Assembly (NCBI RefSeq): GCF_001613425.1
Contig: NZ_BDCI01000009.1
Coordinates: 1-40,164 of the forward strand
Length of the DNA: 40,164 nucleotides
Reading direction: 5' to 3'
Origin: Nocardia vulneris
Lineage (GTDB): Bacteria; Actinomycetota; Actinomycetes; Mycobacteriales; Mycobacteriaceae
This document shows positions 17,172-25,678 of the stretch, piece by piece. The position numbers and the translations under genes were made by a program. Each line of letters begins with the position of its first letter. Positions within the stretch are counted from its first letter, which is position 1. A model generated the notes under the pieces. The model searched no databases. It saw only the letters and a list, made by a program, of their open reading frames with translations, and was not told the origin of the DNA.

Positions 17172-18100
17172 TGTTCGATCCGAAATTACGTGGCGCCTTC
17201 AAGCCGGGCGAGCTGACCGTGCACCACGATCCGGCCGTGCTCACCCAGGTGTCCACCGCACTGCGCGGGGTGGGCCGCACCGTCGCGCTGGTCCCGACGA
17301 TGGGCGCGCTGCACGAGGGCCATCTGGAGATCGTGCGCCAGGCCAAGAAGACCAATCAGGTCGTGATCGTCTCGATTTTCGTGAATCCGCTGCAGTTCGG
17401 CGTGAACGAGGATCTGGACAAGTACCCGCGCACCCTGGACGCCGATGTGGCGTTGTTGCGCGCGGAGGGCGTCGAGCTGGTGTTCGCACCGAGCGTGTCC
17501 GAGATGTACCCGGACGGCCCGCGCACCACCGTGCAGCCGGGCCCGATCGGCGCGGAACTCGAAGGGGCAAGCAGGCCAACCCATTTCGCGGGCATGCTGA
17601 CCGTCGTCGCGAAGCTGCTGCAGATTGCCCGGCCGACCGAGGTGTATTTCGGCGAGAAGGACTATCAGCAGCTGACGTTGATCCGGCAGCTGGTCCGCGA
17701 CCTGAACTTCGACGTCCGGATCAAGCCCGTGGTGACCGTGCGCGAGCCGGACGGGCTCGCCATGTCCTCTCGGAACCGTTTTCTCGATGCGGCGCAACGG
17801 GAATCGGCGCTCGCGTTGTCGGCCGCGCTGGCGGCGGGCAAGCATGCGGGCGGTCTCGGCGCCGAGGCGGTGCTCGCCGCGGCTCGTCAGGTGCTCGACG
17901 CCGCGTCCGGCGTCGACCTCGACTACCTCGAATTGCGTTCTGCCAATTTAGAAACCGCGCCCGCCGTCGGCAATGCTCGGCTGCTCGTAGCGGCCAGAGT
18001 CGGCCAGACCCGGCTGATCGACAACACCGCCGTCACGCTCGGCGCCCCGATCGACGGCCACCCCAACGTTTCCGCCACCCGGACCTCCCAGCCCGCCTGA
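17171..18100 (+). CDS. panC: Pantothenate synthetase (pantoate-beta-alanine ligase)
   Basis: Condenses pantoate and beta-alanine with ATP through a pantoyl-adenylate. The 309-residue protein has the nucleotidyltransferase HIGH-like motif in [11 protein letters not shown] (about 42-52), FVNPLQF with pantoate-contacting residues (about 72-78), GEKDYQQ (about 158-164) and the KMSKS-like MSSRNR (about 196-201). The ATG overlaps the preceding stop by one base, with GGG just upstream. An N-terminal extension of about 15 residues ([15 protein letters not shown]) precedes the fold, as in mycobacteria. It supplies pantothenate to CoaX two genes downstream. Confidence 0.97.
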   Translation: MFDPKLRGAFKPGELTVHHDPAVLTQVSTALRGVGRTVALVPTMGALHEGHLEIVRQAKKTNQVVIVSIFVNPLQFGVNEDLDKYPRTLDADVALLRAEGVELVFAPSVSEMYPDGPRTTVQPGPIGAELEGASRPTHFAGMLTVVAKLLQIARPTEVYFGEKDYQQLTLIRQLVRDLNFDVRIKPVVTVREPDGLAMSSRNRFLDAAQRESALALSAALAAGKHAGGLGAEAVLAAARQVLDAASGVDLDYLELRSANLETAPAVGNARLLVAARVGQTRLIDNTAVTLGAPIDGHPNVSATRTSQPA

Positions 18101-18125
18101 GCCGCACCAACGAAAGGGCGACGCC

Positions 18126-18548
18126 ATGCTGCGCACCATGATGAAGTCGAAGATCCACCGCGCCACGGTGACCCACGCCGACCTGCACTACGTCGGTTCG
18201 GTCACGGTCGACCAGGACCTGCTCGATGCCGCCGATCTGCTGGAGGGCGAGCAGGTCTGCATCGTCGACATCGACAACGGCGCTCGCCTGGAGACCTATG
18301 TCATCGCGGGTGAACGCGGTTCCGGCGTGATCGGAATCAACGGTGCCGCCGCTCATCTGGTGCACCCCGGCGATCTCGTCATTCTCATCGCCTATGGCCA
18401 GATGAATGAGCAGGAAATCGCGGAATACGACCCGAAGGTAGTTTTCGTGGACGAGCGCAATCGTCCGGTAGAACTCGGTTCGGACCCCGCGCACGCGCCC
18501 GAGGGTTCCGGATTGACCTCGCCGCGATCCCTGTCCTTCGCGGGCTGA
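18126..18548 (+). CDS. panD: Aspartate 1-decarboxylase, pyruvoyl-dependent
   Basis: Makes beta-alanine for PanC. The 140-residue proenzyme has the self-cleavage site Gly24-Ser25 in HYVGSVTVD, where Ser25 becomes the pyruvoyl group; Lys9, Tyr22 and the downstream [10 protein letters not shown] are also present. The last 25 residues ([20 protein letters not shown]) extend beyond the E. coli enzyme; a C-terminal tail is also known in mycobacterial PanD, where it is linked to protein stability and pyrazinoic acid sensitivity. A ribosome binding site, AAAGGGCG, precedes the ATG in the 25-base gap after panC. Confidence 0.97.
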   Translation: MLRTMMKSKIHRATVTHADLHYVGSVTVDQDLLDAADLLEGEQVCIVDIDNGARLETYVIAGERGSGVIGINGAAAHLVHPGDLVILIAYGQMNEQEIAEYDPKVVFVDERNRPVELGSDPAHAPEGSGLTSPRSLSFAG

Positions 18549-18566
18549 GCAACCGGCGGGCATGAG

Positions 18567-19364
18567 ATGCTGCTGACGATCGACGTCCGCAATACCCATA
18601 TCGTTCTCGGGCTTTTCTCGGGCAGCGGCGCGCATTCGAAACTGGTGCGGCACTGGCGGATCCATACCAATCCGTTACTGACCGCGGATGAATTCGCCAT
18701 GCAGGTGCGCGGCCTGATCGGTGCACAGCTGGACGAGGTGATCGGAGTTTCCGCGCTGTCCACGGTGCCGCCGGTGCTGCGGGAACTGCGCACCATGCTG
18801 ACCCAGTATTGGGCGCATGTGCCGCACGTGCTGGTCGAACCCGGGGTGCGCACGGGGATTCCGCTGCTGGTGGACAACCCGAAAGAGGTGGGCGCGGACC
18901 GGATCGTGAACTGCTTGGCCGCCTATCAGCATTATTCGTCGCCGACGATCGTCGTCGATTTCGGCACGGCCATCTGTGTCGATCTCGTGTCGGGCAAGGG
19001 CGAGTTCCTCGGCGGCATCATCGCGCCCGGGGTGGAGATTTCGATGGAGGCCGTGGTCGAACGCACTGCGATGCGCCGGGTCGAGCTGACCAGGCCGCGT
19101 TCGGTGGTCGGCAAGAACAGCATGGAATGCATGCAGTCCGCGGCGGTCTTCGGTTTCGCCGGGATGGTGGACGGACTGGTGGACCGGATTCGGGACGAGT
19201 TCGAGGCTTTCGCCGGCGACGATGTCGCGGTGGTGGCGACCGGGCCGAGCGCGCCGTTGATCGTCCCGGAATCGGAAACCATCGAAGATCACGACCCCTA
19301 TCTGACGTTGACCGGTTTGCGCCTCGTATACGAGCGCAACCAACGTCGCAAGGGTGCCGCCTGA
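18567..19364 (+). CDS. coaX: Type III pantothenate kinase
   Basis: Phosphorylates pantothenate, the first step to coenzyme A. The 265-residue ASKHA-fold protein has the phosphate-1 motif IDVRNTH (5-11), the substrate/catalytic block [22 protein letters not shown], and [11 protein letters not shown]. In most bacteria the first motif reads DxGNT; here Gly8 is Arg, which I also recall in the mycobacterial CoaX, reported to be inactive as a kinase, so activity should not be assumed. It sits 18 bases after panD and closes the pantothenate group. Start ATG with a weak ribosome binding site. Confidence 0.93.
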   Translation: MLLTIDVRNTHIVLGLFSGSGAHSKLVRHWRIHTNPLLTADEFAMQVRGLIGAQLDEVIGVSALSTVPPVLRELRTMLTQYWAHVPHVLVEPGVRTGIPLLVDNPKEVGADRIVNCLAAYQHYSSPTIVVDFGTAICVDLVSGKGEFLGGIIAPGVEISMEAVVERTAMRRVELTRPRSVVGKNSMECMQSAAVFGFAGMVDGLVDRIRDEFEAFAGDDVAVVATGPSAPLIVPESETIEDHDPYLTLTGLRLVYERNQRRKGAA

Positions 19365-19425
19365 GTTCCGGGGTGTCGGATTCGTCGCACCGGAACGGGC
19401 TTGCCGAGTCCACGTCCGGTACTGA

Positions 19426-19431
19426 TACACT
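19426..19431 (+). promoter_or_regulatory. -10 element for the leaderless Cys leader peptide
   Basis: TACACT (TANNNT) ends 7 bases before the GTG of the 13-codon leader at 19439. It lies 60 bases past the coaX stop and would start a transcript covering the leader, the cysteine dioxygenase and the rhodanese. Confidence 0.6.
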
Positions 19432-19438
19432 CACCGCT

Positions 19439-19480
19439 GTGTATTTCCGCGTGCGCACCCAGGAGTGTTGTCGAGGCTGA
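19439..19480 (+). CDS. Leaderless 13-residue leader peptide with tandem cysteine codons
   Basis: GTG-initiated open frame encoding MYFRVRTQECCRG. It begins 7 bases after a -10 element and has no ribosome binding site, so it should be translated from the 5' end of the mRNA. Two adjacent TGT codons (19466-19471) lie just before the stop and inside the first arms of the hairpin system below. The Cys-Cys pair, the leaderless start and the downstream cysteine dioxygenase together match the polycysteine leaderless upstream frames described in mycobacteria as cysteine-responsive attenuators. Its role here is inferred, not shown. Confidence 0.65.
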   Translation: MYFRVRTQECCRG

Positions 19481-19539
19481 TCTGGCCTCGACCGTTCGAG
19501 GCTGACCATCTGCCCTCGACCGTTCACCAACTCCTGGAG
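19459..19539 (+). promoter_or_regulatory. Candidate cysteine-responsive attenuator (alternative hairpins)
   Basis: Four segments can pair in exclusive ways: GTCGAGGC (19470-19477) with GCCTCGAC (19485-19492); GCCTCGA (19485-19491) with TCGAGGC (19496-19502); TCGAGG (19496-19501) with CCTCGA (19514-19519). In addition, CCAGGAGT (19459-19466) in the leader is complementary to ACTCCTGG (19530-19537), which overlaps the ribosome binding site GGAG (19536-19539) of the dioxygenase gene. A ribosome held at the Cys codons would cover the first segments and shift the balance. No U-run is seen, so control is more likely at translation or by Rho. Confidence 0.6.
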
Positions 19540-19547
19540 ATTCGCTC

Positions 19548-20171
19548 ATGCGTTCTTCTGTTCTTTCCCTTTCCTCCGCACGTGACGACTTTTCGGCTAC
19601 CCCGCCGCTCGATCGTGCCGTGGCTTCCGCATTACCGACGCGGCTGCGTCCCGCCGACCTGTTGCGGTTGACCGACGAAGGCGCCGAAGACGTACTGGCC
19701 GGTCGATACGACCACCTGCTTCCCGCGAATGGCGTCTGGCCCGCCGAGGAACGCTGGGCGGCTCGGCTGCTCGCCGATGACGAGGTGGATGTCTGGCTGA
19801 TCAGCTGGACGCCGGGGAAATCCACCGAATTGCACGATCACGCCGGCTCACTGGGCGCGTTGACCGTGCTCAGTGGCGCGCTTTCGGAATTTCGCTGGAA
19901 CGGCACCGAACTGCGCCGCCGCATCCTCACCGCCGGCGATCAGGCGTCGTTTCCGATCGGCTGGGTGCACGATGTGATGCGCGCCCCCGCGCAATCCGTG
20001 ACCAGCACCGCCGACGCCGCCGCGACGGATCCGGCACTGCTCGAACCGACGCTCAGCGTGCACGCGTATTCGCCGCCGCTCACGGCCATGTCCTATTACG
20101 AGGTCACCGGCCACGGCACCCTGCGGCGCTCCCGAACCGTTCTCACCGACCAGCCCGAAGGTGATATGTGA
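19548..20171 (+). CDS. Cysteine dioxygenase family protein
   Basis: A 207-residue cupin. Cysteine dioxygenases oxidise L-cysteine to cysteine sulfinate with mononuclear non-heme iron. The three iron-binding histidines appear as His96 and His98 in ELHDHAGS and His141 in GWVHDV. Gly100 stands where mammalian enzymes have the Cys of the Cys-Tyr crosslink, as in many bacterial members, and HAYSPPL (172-178) supplies the conserved Tyr. GGAG lies 8 bases before the ATG. The frame is coupled to the rhodanese gene by TGATG, and upstream lies the Cys-codon leader. A related thiol (for example mercaptopropionate) as substrate cannot be excluded. Confidence 0.88.
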   Translation: MRSSVLSLSSARDDFSATPPLDRAVASALPTRLRPADLLRLTDEGAEDVLAGRYDHLLPANGVWPAEERWAARLLADDEVDVWLISWTPGKSTELHDHAGSLGALTVLSGALSEFRWNGTELRRRILTAGDQASFPIGWVHDVMRAPAQSVTSTADAAATDPALLEPTLSVHAYSPPLTAMSYYEVTGHGTLRRSRTVLTDQPEGDM

Positions 20172-20602
20172 TGGAACATTTGACTATCGATCAGATGCTC
20201 GACAACGCCCGGGCGCAACTGACCCGGATCTACGCTTTCGAATTGCCGAAGGCCCTCGCCCGTGGCGCGATTCTGGTCGACATCCGGCCGCAGGCGCAGC
20301 GGGTCCGTGAAGGCGCCCTGCCGGGCGCGCTGGTGATCGAGCGGAATGTGCTGGAATGGCGCCTCGACCCGTCGAGTTCCGCGCGGCTGGCCCTGGCCAC
20401 CGATCACGAGATCGAATGGATCATCGCGTGCTCGGAGGGCTATACCTCCAGTCTCGCCGCGGCCTCCCTGCAGCAACTGGGATTGCGCCGGGCCACCGAC
20501 CTGGTCGGAGGTTTCCACGCCTTGAAGGCGGCGGGCCTGCTGCACATCGGAATGCGCGCGCCGCACTTCGCTCGCGAGGTCGCCGCGCTCGCCTCGCTGT
20601 AA
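20171..20602 (+). CDS. Rhodanese-like domain protein
   Basis: A 143-residue single rhodanese domain. These proteins move sulfane sulfur through an active-site cysteine persulfide. ILVDIRPQAQRVREGALPGAL (34-54) is the domain's opening strand and loop; the active-site loop is CSEGYTSS with Cys87. The ATG at 20171 overlaps the dioxygenase stop by one base; a GTG one codon earlier is an alternative. Pairing with a cysteine dioxygenase is a known arrangement in bacteria and suggests joint handling of cysteine sulfur. Confidence 0.9.
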   Translation: MEHLTIDQMLDNARAQLTRIYAFELPKALARGAILVDIRPQAQRVREGALPGALVIERNVLEWRLDPSSSARLALATDHEIEWIIACSEGYTSSLAAASLQQLGLRRATDLVGGFHALKAAGLLHIGMRAPHFAREVAALASL

Positions 20603-20829
20603 TTGCGGCGTAATCGCTGCCAGCCCGAAAGATCCGGGCCACCAAGAGTTTTCGCAGCTCGGCGCACCGTGATGGCAATTTCGGACCGGGCGGTACCGCA
20701 CAAATCCGGCAGCCGCACCGGTCCGTTCCGATGTGGCCGGTGTTACCCCGCGCGTTAGTGCCGTGGTCGGGACCATCTCCGGACGCGGTACCGGGGCGGG
20801 CGGCCCGCAAAACGATTTCCGATGCACGC

Positions 20830-20835
20830 TAGGGT
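20830..20835 (+). promoter_or_regulatory. -10 element for a leaderless lysS transcript
   Basis: TAGGGT (TANNNT) ends 8 bases before the GTG at 20844, where no ribosome binding site is seen. The 241-base gap between the rhodanese gene and lysS holds no other gene; a short GC hairpin at 20622-20640 may end the upstream transcript. Confidence 0.5.
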
Positions 20836-20843
20836 TGTTGGAT

Positions 20844-22400
20844 GTGAGCACCGCCAACACTTCCCCCACCAGCGATCCCGCATCGGATTCGCGGCCTGCC
20901 GTGGCGACCGAGGCCGACGACGCCCCCGAGCAGATCCGGATTCGCAAGGAGAAGCGGGAACGGTTGCTCGCGGCCGGCGGTGACGCGTATCCCGTGGTGG
21001 TGCCGCGGACGCATACCCTCGCCGAAATTCGCGCCGCATATCCCGATCTCGCCGCCGACACCCAGACCGGTCTGCAGGCCGGTGTCGCCGGACGCGTCAT
21101 ATTCATGCGGAATACCGGCAAACTGTGTTTCGCGACGCTGCAGGAGGGCGACGGCACCAAGTTGCAGGCGATGATCAGCCTGAACGGGGTCGGCGCGGAC
21201 GCGCTGGCGGCCTGGAAGGCCGATGTGGACCTCGGTGACTTCGTTTTCGTGCACGGCGAGGTGATCTCCTCGCGAACCGGTGAATTGAGCGTCATGGCCG
21301 ATTCCTGGTTCATGGCCGCCAAGTCGCTGCGACCGTTGCCGGTGGCGCACAAGGAGATGAACGAGGAGTCGCGGGTCCGGCAGCGCTATGTCGATCTGAT
21401 CGTGCGACCCGAGGCCCGGGAAATGGCGCGCACCCGGATCGCGGTGGTGCGTGCGCTGCGTAACGCGCTCGAGCGCCGCGGTTTCCTCGAGGTGGAGACG
21501 CCGATGCTGCAGACGTTGCACGGCGGTGCGGCGGCCCGGCCGTTCGTCACCCATTCCAATGCCTTGGATATCGATCTCTACCTGCGTATCGCGCCGGAAC
21601 TGTTCCTGAAGCGCTGTGTGGTCGGCGGACTCGAGCAGGTCTTCGAGATCAACCGGAACTTCCGCAACGAGGGTTCGGACTCCACGCATTCCCCCGAGTT
21701 CGCGATGCTGGAAACGTACCAGGCGTACGGAACCTACGACGACTCCGCGCGGATGACCCGGGAATTGGTGCAGGAAGTCGCCCAGGAGGTGTTCGGCACC
21801 CAGGTGGTGACCCTCGCCGACGGCACCGAATACGACCTGCGCGGCGAGTGGGCGACCGTCGAGATGTACCCGTCTCTCTCGGACGCCCTCGGCGTCTCCG
21901 TGACACCGGAAACTTCGATAGCCGAATTACGCGCGCTTGCCGATCGGGTCGGTCTGGAAATTCCCGAGGACAAGGGCTATGGGCACGGCAAACTTGTCGA
22001 GGAACTGTGGGAACACCAGTACGGCGACAAGCTGTACGCGCCGACTTTCGTGCGTGACTTCCCAGTGGAGACATCACCGCTCACCAGGCAACATCGGTCC
22101 ACCGCGGGCGTCACGGAGAAGTGGGATCTGTATGTCCGTGGCTTCGAGTTGGCTACTGGCTATTCGGAGTTGGTGGATCCGGTGATCCAGCGCGAGCGCT
22201 TCGTGGATCAAGCCCGGCTGGCCGCCCAGGGCGACGACGAGGCCATGGCCTTGGACGAGGACTTCCTTGCCGCGATGGAGCACGGCATGCCGCCGACCAC
22301 CGGTACCGGTATGGGAATCGATCGTCTCTTGATGGCGTTGACGGGTCTCGGAATCCGGGAAACAATACTGTTCCCAATTGTGCGACCGGTCACTCGCTGA
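20844..22400 (+). CDS. lysS: Lysyl-tRNA synthetase, class II
   Basis: Charges tRNA-Lys. The 518-residue protein has an N-terminal OB-fold anticodon-binding domain (about 55-160) and a class II catalytic core: motif 1 around [12 protein letters not shown] (residue ~212), motif 2 [18 protein letters not shown] (about 272-289) and motif 3 [13 protein letters not shown] (about 488-500). The GTG at 20844 is chosen from the leaderless -10 spacing; a TTG at 20838 is two codons longer. A 35-residue low-complexity Ser/Thr/Ala tail precedes the fold. The sequence follows mycobacterial LysS1 closely from the memory of that protein, and the order lysS-lsr2 is the conserved one. Confidence 0.97.
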   Translation: MSTANTSPTSDPASDSRPAVATEADDAPEQIRIRKEKRERLLAAGGDAYPVVVPRTHTLAEIRAAYPDLAADTQTGLQAGVAGRVIFMRNTGKLCFATLQEGDGTKLQAMISLNGVGADALAAWKADVDLGDFVFVHGEVISSRTGELSVMADSWFMAAKSLRPLPVAHKEMNEESRVRQRYVDLIVRPEAREMARTRIAVVRALRNALERRGFLEVETPMLQTLHGGAAARPFVTHSNALDIDLYLRIAPELFLKRCVVGGLEQVFEINRNFRNEGSDSTHSPEFAMLETYQAYGTYDDSARMTRELVQEVAQEVFGTQVVTLADGTEYDLRGEWATVEMYPSLSDALGVSVTPETSIAELRALADRVGLEIPEDKGYGHGKLVEELWEHQYGDKLYAPTFVRDFPVETSPLTRQHRSTAGVTEKWDLYVRGFELATGYSELVDPVIQRERFVDQARLAAQGDDEAMALDEDFLAAMEHGMPPTTGTGMGIDRLLMALTGLGIRETILFPIVRPVTR

Positions 22401-22475
22401 CGAGCTGATTGCAAAATCTCGGCCTCGTCTTGGAAATTTGGGAATTCGAGGTATTCTTGCCTCGGGTAATCGGCC

Positions 22476-22481
22476 TAGTAT
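22476..22481 (+). promoter_or_regulatory. Candidate -10 element of lsr2 in an AT-rich stretch
   Basis: TAGTAT fits TANNNT about 35 bases before the lsr2 ATG. The surrounding 22408-22465 is clearly more AT-rich than its neighbours, as expected for a site where Lsr2 could bind its own promoter. Confidence 0.45.
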
Positions 22482-22515
22482 GCGGGTCGCACGATTTCGA
22501 GAGGACGTTCATCTC

Positions 22516-22875
22516 ATGGCAAAGAAGGTCACCGTTAGCCTGATCGACGATGTCGATGGTGAGTCCATCGCGGACGAGACCATCGAGTTCGCGATCGACG
22601 GTGTGTCGTACGAGATCGACCTGTCGTCGGCAAATGCCGCGAAGCTGCGCGACGGGCTGGAGGAGTGGGTTTCGAGCGCACGCCGGGTGAGTGGCCGGCG
22701 CCGGGTCAAGGCCGCCGCCACCGCGACGGGTGCCCCGAAGGGCCGGGTCTCGATCGACCGGGAACAAAGCGCGGCAATTCGCGATTGGGCACGTCGGAAT
22801 GGGCACAAGGTGTCCGCGCGGGGCCGTATCTCCGCCGACATCACCGACGCGTACAACAAGGCCGCCAAGGGTTAG
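22516..22875 (+). CDS. lsr2: Lsr2 nucleoid-associated protein
   Basis: The actinobacterial H-NS-like xenogeneic silencer; it bridges AT-rich DNA and restrains transcription of acquired genes. The 119-residue protein has the N-terminal oligomerisation domain ([16 protein letters not shown], then [18 protein letters not shown]), a basic linker (SGRRRVKAA), and the C-terminal DNA-binding domain [19 protein letters not shown] with the AT-hook-like Arg-Gly-Arg. GAGAGGA lies about 10 bases before the ATG. In M. tuberculosis clpC1 follows directly; here a terminator and a 17-kb accessory block follow. Confidence 0.97.
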   Translation: MAKKVTVSLIDDVDGESIADETIEFAIDGVSYEIDLSSANAAKLRDGLEEWVSSARRVSGRRRVKAAATATGAPKGRVSIDREQSAAIRDWARRNGHKVSARGRISADITDAYNKAAKG

Positions 22876-22890
22876 TTTCGTATTTTTCAC

Positions 22891-22930
22891 ACCGCCGCCC
22901 CCGCGAATCGTGCGACGTCGGGGCGGCGGT
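22891..22930 (+). terminator. Hairpin terminator after lsr2
   Basis: An 11-bp perfect inverted repeat (ACCGCCGCCCC at 22891-22901, complement at 22920-22930) with an 18-nt loop, followed by the T-rich CTTGTATTT. It starts 15 bases past the lsr2 stop codon. Confidence 0.75.
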
Positions 22931-23083
22931 CTTGTATTTAGTGGTTGCGGTCCCGTCGTCGTTCATAGGCAGCGGATATTGCCGCAGCGCCGGCGGACAC
23001 GCGGTCCGGCGTGGCGCGCGGCTCGATCTTGCTCGTAGTTCCAGGACACGGCACCATGGAAACGTGCAACGGTCACTGGCGGT

Positions 23084-23731
23084 ATGGAGAGGCGAGGTAT
23101 CGGCGCAGTGACTGGATTCGTCGGATCATTTTTGCGATTCCAAGATGACACGGGACGGCAGCAGGAGTTCATGCTGACGCCCGAGCAGGAGCGCATCACG
23201 ATCGGCCGCTCCCCGCAGGCCGACCTCGCGCTGTCCTGGGACGCCGAGGTGTCCCGCTTGCATGCTGCGATCGAGTATCTCGGCGCCCAGTGGACCATCG
23301 TGGACGACGGCCTTTCGCGCAACGGCACTTTCGTCAACGGTGACCGACTGGTCGGCAGGCGCAGGCTGATGGCGGGGGATGTCATCCGGGTCGGTACCTC
23401 GCGGGTGTCCTTTCACGATTTCGGCGGCGTGGCCGACGACATCACCCGCACCTCCACCGGCACCACGCCTACCACCAGCCAGCTCACCGATACCCAGCGC
23501 TCGGTGCTGATCGCGCTGTGCCGCCCGTACAAGAACGGTGCGGCCTTCGCCACCCCAGCGTCGAACCAGCAGATCGCCGAGGAATTGTTCCTCAGCGTCG
23601 ACGCGATCAAGACCCATCTGCGGGTGCTGTTCGGCAAATTCGGCGTGGAAGATCTGCCGCAGAACGCGAAACGGGTCCGCCTGGCGTTTCTGGCGATTCA
23701 AAGCGGACTCATCTCCGACCGGGACCTGTGA
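23084..23731 (+). CDS. FHA domain protein with C-terminal helix-turn-helix-like region
   Basis: A 215-residue protein. Residues 15-113 form a forkhead-associated domain, which binds phosphothreonine peptides: ITIGRS (38-43), SRLH (57-60) and NGTFVNG (80-86) are the conserved binding-loop residues. Residues 130-215 form a helical region (QLTDTQRSVLIALCRPY... SNQQIAEELFLSVDAIKTHLRVLFGKFGV) that resembles a LuxR-like winged or classical HTH. The pairing suggests a Ser/Thr-kinase-responsive regulator. The start is uncertain: ATG at 23084 or GTG at 23108, the latter with GGCGAGG upstream. No kinase gene is near it. A small hairpin (23758-23772) follows. Confidence 0.82.
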   Translation: MERRGIGAVTGFVGSFLRFQDDTGRQQEFMLTPEQERITIGRSPQADLALSWDAEVSRLHAAIEYLGAQWTIVDDGLSRNGTFVNGDRLVGRRRLMAGDVIRVGTSRVSFHDFGGVADDITRTSTGTTPTTSQLTDTQRSVLIALCRPYKNGAAFATPASNQQIAEELFLSVDAIKTHLRVLFGKFGVEDLPQNAKRVRLAFLAIQSGLISDRDL

Positions 23732-23859
23732 GACTCCCGTAGACGATTGCTTAGTCAGCCGAGCTTCTCGGCCATGGATAGCCGTGTCCGAACCGGCTTG
23801 ACTGAGAACCAGGAACCGGAGCGATGAGGGCTCCGGTCGGGTTTCGCACAGGAGGAACA

Positions 23860-24456
23860 ATGACCGCCGCACGTCTCATCGCCCTGGTGGTGGCCACGCT
23901 GGCCACGGGCCTGATCGCAGGCCTCTTCTACGGGTACGCGAACTCGGTGATGCCCGCGCTGAATCAGACCGACGACCGCACGATGATCGATGTGATGCAG
24001 AAGATCAACGTGGTCATCATCAATCCGGTCTTCATGATCGGGTTCCTCGGTACCGTCGGCTTCTCGATCCTCGCGGCGCTGCTGCATCTGGGCAAGGAGC
24101 AGCGCACCGTGCTGCTCTGGATCGGCGTCGGCCTGGTGATCAACGTGATCGCTTTCGCGGTCACCTCCGGCCTGAACGTGCCGCTGAACAATCAGCTCGC
24201 TGCCGCCGGTGACGTCGCGCAGATCGCCGATCTGGCCGCGGTGCGGGCCGATTTCGAAGCTGTCTGGGTCCGCTGGAACATCGTCCGCGCGGTGCTGCAC
24301 ACGCTGGCCTTCCTGGTGCTGTGCGGCGCGCTGTTCGTCGCCGGCATCCAGCACGGCAAGGCGAACGCCGCGGCGGGCTCGGCGGCGACCGGACCGCAGG
24401 CGGCGCAGGGGCAGTTCCCCGGCCAGCCCGGTGTCGCGGCCTACCGGCAGGGCTGA
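23860..24456 (+). CDS. DUF1772 (anthrone oxygenase-like) membrane protein
   Basis: A 198-residue integral membrane protein with four helices (about 4-25, 48-72, 85-104 and 146-168). FYGYANSVMPALNQTDDRTMIDVMQKIN and the paired NPVFM, followed by VPLNNQLAA and WVRWNIVRAVLHTLAF, are the DUF1772 pattern. The Gly/Gln/Pro-rich last 30 residues look disordered. GGAGG lies 4 bases before the ATG at 23860. The family includes anthrone oxygenases of polyketide pathways, but most bacterial members have no known function. Confidence 0.85.
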   Translation: MTAARLIALVVATLATGLIAGLFYGYANSVMPALNQTDDRTMIDVMQKINVVIINPVFMIGFLGTVGFSILAALLHLGKEQRTVLLWIGVGLVINVIAFAVTSGLNVPLNNQLAAAGDVAQIADLAAVRADFEAVWVRWNIVRAVLHTLAFLVLCGALFVAGIQHGKANAAAGSAATGPQAAQGQFPGQPGVAAYRQG

Positions 24457-24481
24457 GGCCACAACCGCCGCAACAGATTCG

Positions 24482-24522
24482 ACGACCCCGTCACCCGGTT
24501 GATCCGGGCCCGGCGGGGTCGT
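24482..24522. terminator. Bidirectional hairpin terminator
   Basis: Nested inverted repeats: ACGACCCCG (24482-24490) with CGGGGTCGT (24514-24522), and CCCGG (24494-24498) with CCGGG (24504-24508) around TTGAT. It lies between the convergent DUF1772 gene and the split membrane protein gene, overlapping the last codons of the latter. Confidence 0.65.
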
Positions 24523-25669
24523 TGCCGTCGGCTCGGCGAACAGCCGCTGCGGCTACGGCTTCACGTGCCGGACCCCACCGCTTCGCCAGCTGGGTGAGTT
24601 CGGCGATTTCCCCCTCGACGTCCTCGGCGGACGAGGGCAGCGGCACCGTCGTACCGACCGGCCGCACACCACGTTGCTTCGCCGCGCAAGCCCGGGCGAG
24701 CTGAACGGCGTACTGCTCCAGGGGATCTCGGCTCGAAGATGCTGCTACCGGGGTAGCCGGGTCGTAGCGCGCCAGGATGCGCAGGCAATCGCGGATCTCG
24801 ATCACCGTGCGGTGCAGCAGGAATCGGCTGCCGAGGTCGGGTGAGACCGGATCGCGATAGACGCACTCCGGGCACGCGGCAGTCAGATCCGACCACAGCG
24901 GTAGCAACCGGCGCCGGCACCGAGCCGGATAGTCCAGGCCGAGGCGGGTTCAGGCGTGCAGGACTACCGGAATGGCCATGACCGCGGCGAACAGCGTGAG
25001 TTGATAGAGCGCGAAGTCACGATCGGTGGCGATCTGAATGCTGGTGAAGACGCTGGGTGTGCCGTTCAGCTGGTACGCGCACGAGAGCGGGCCCCAGACG
25101 AAACTGAGGACGTGCAGGCCGACCACCCCGAGTGCCATCGCGGGCACCACGAGTCCCCGGCGGTCGGTGCTCGTCCGTAGCTCCGCGAGGCCGATCCGGA
25201 CGAGCAGCGTGTCCATCCAGAAGATCAAGGGGCACAGCGAGAGCCAGAACCCGGTCGCGTGCCAGCCGACGTCCTGCTCGATCAGCAGGCCCGCGGTCCT
25301 CGCGCGGCTGCCGAAGGCCAGACCGACACCGCAGCAGAGCAGTGCGAAGCCGAACAGGGCAGGCAGCGGGAGGGTTTCGCCGAGCACCGCGCCGAGCGTG
25401 ACGATGGTGAGAGCCGCGACGAACACCAGCACGCAGATCGTGAGCTGGAACAGCAGCGCGGCCGAGAGGCGGCCGCCCGAGGCCGTCGTCAGCCACCGCT
25501 GCCAGGTCGGTTCCCGCAGCGCGGCCGAGCAGGCCAGACCGGCGAGCACGAGGGTGCCCTGACGTTCGAGCAGCGTCGCGCGAAAGACGAAGCCCCGCAC
25601 CGCGGCCAGCGCCAGCGCGAAGCCGATGATCGGCGCGGACAGCGCGGTGGGCCAGGACGAGTGCAGCAC
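24491..25669 (-). pseudogene. Membrane protein interrupted by an in-frame TGA (MAB_1171c/DUF6545-like)
   Basis: One reading frame runs from GTG 25669 to TGA 24491, broken only by a TGA at 24950-24952. The first part (239 residues) has about seven hydrophobic helices. The part after the stop continues in the same frame with TRLGLDYPARCRRRLLPLWS and then DLTAACPE...RFLLHRTVIEIRDCLRIL, a soluble region that resembles the DUF6545 C-terminal domain of MAB_1171c-type putative transporters. The joined length, about 392 residues, is normal for that group, and the second part has no start codon with a ribosome binding site. So this is a nonsense-mutated gene, a readthrough case, or a truncated but working membrane part. 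It lies just after the ImmA/IrrE-like gene, a pairing often seen in actinobacteria. Confidence 0.65.
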
Positions 25670-25678
25670 GCGGGGCGC

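Noticed and set aside
24491..24907. Separate 138-residue gene downstream of the membrane protein
   Set aside because: Its only start would be a TTG inside sequence that continues the upstream frame without a shift, and there is no ribosome binding site; a single interrupted gene explains it better.
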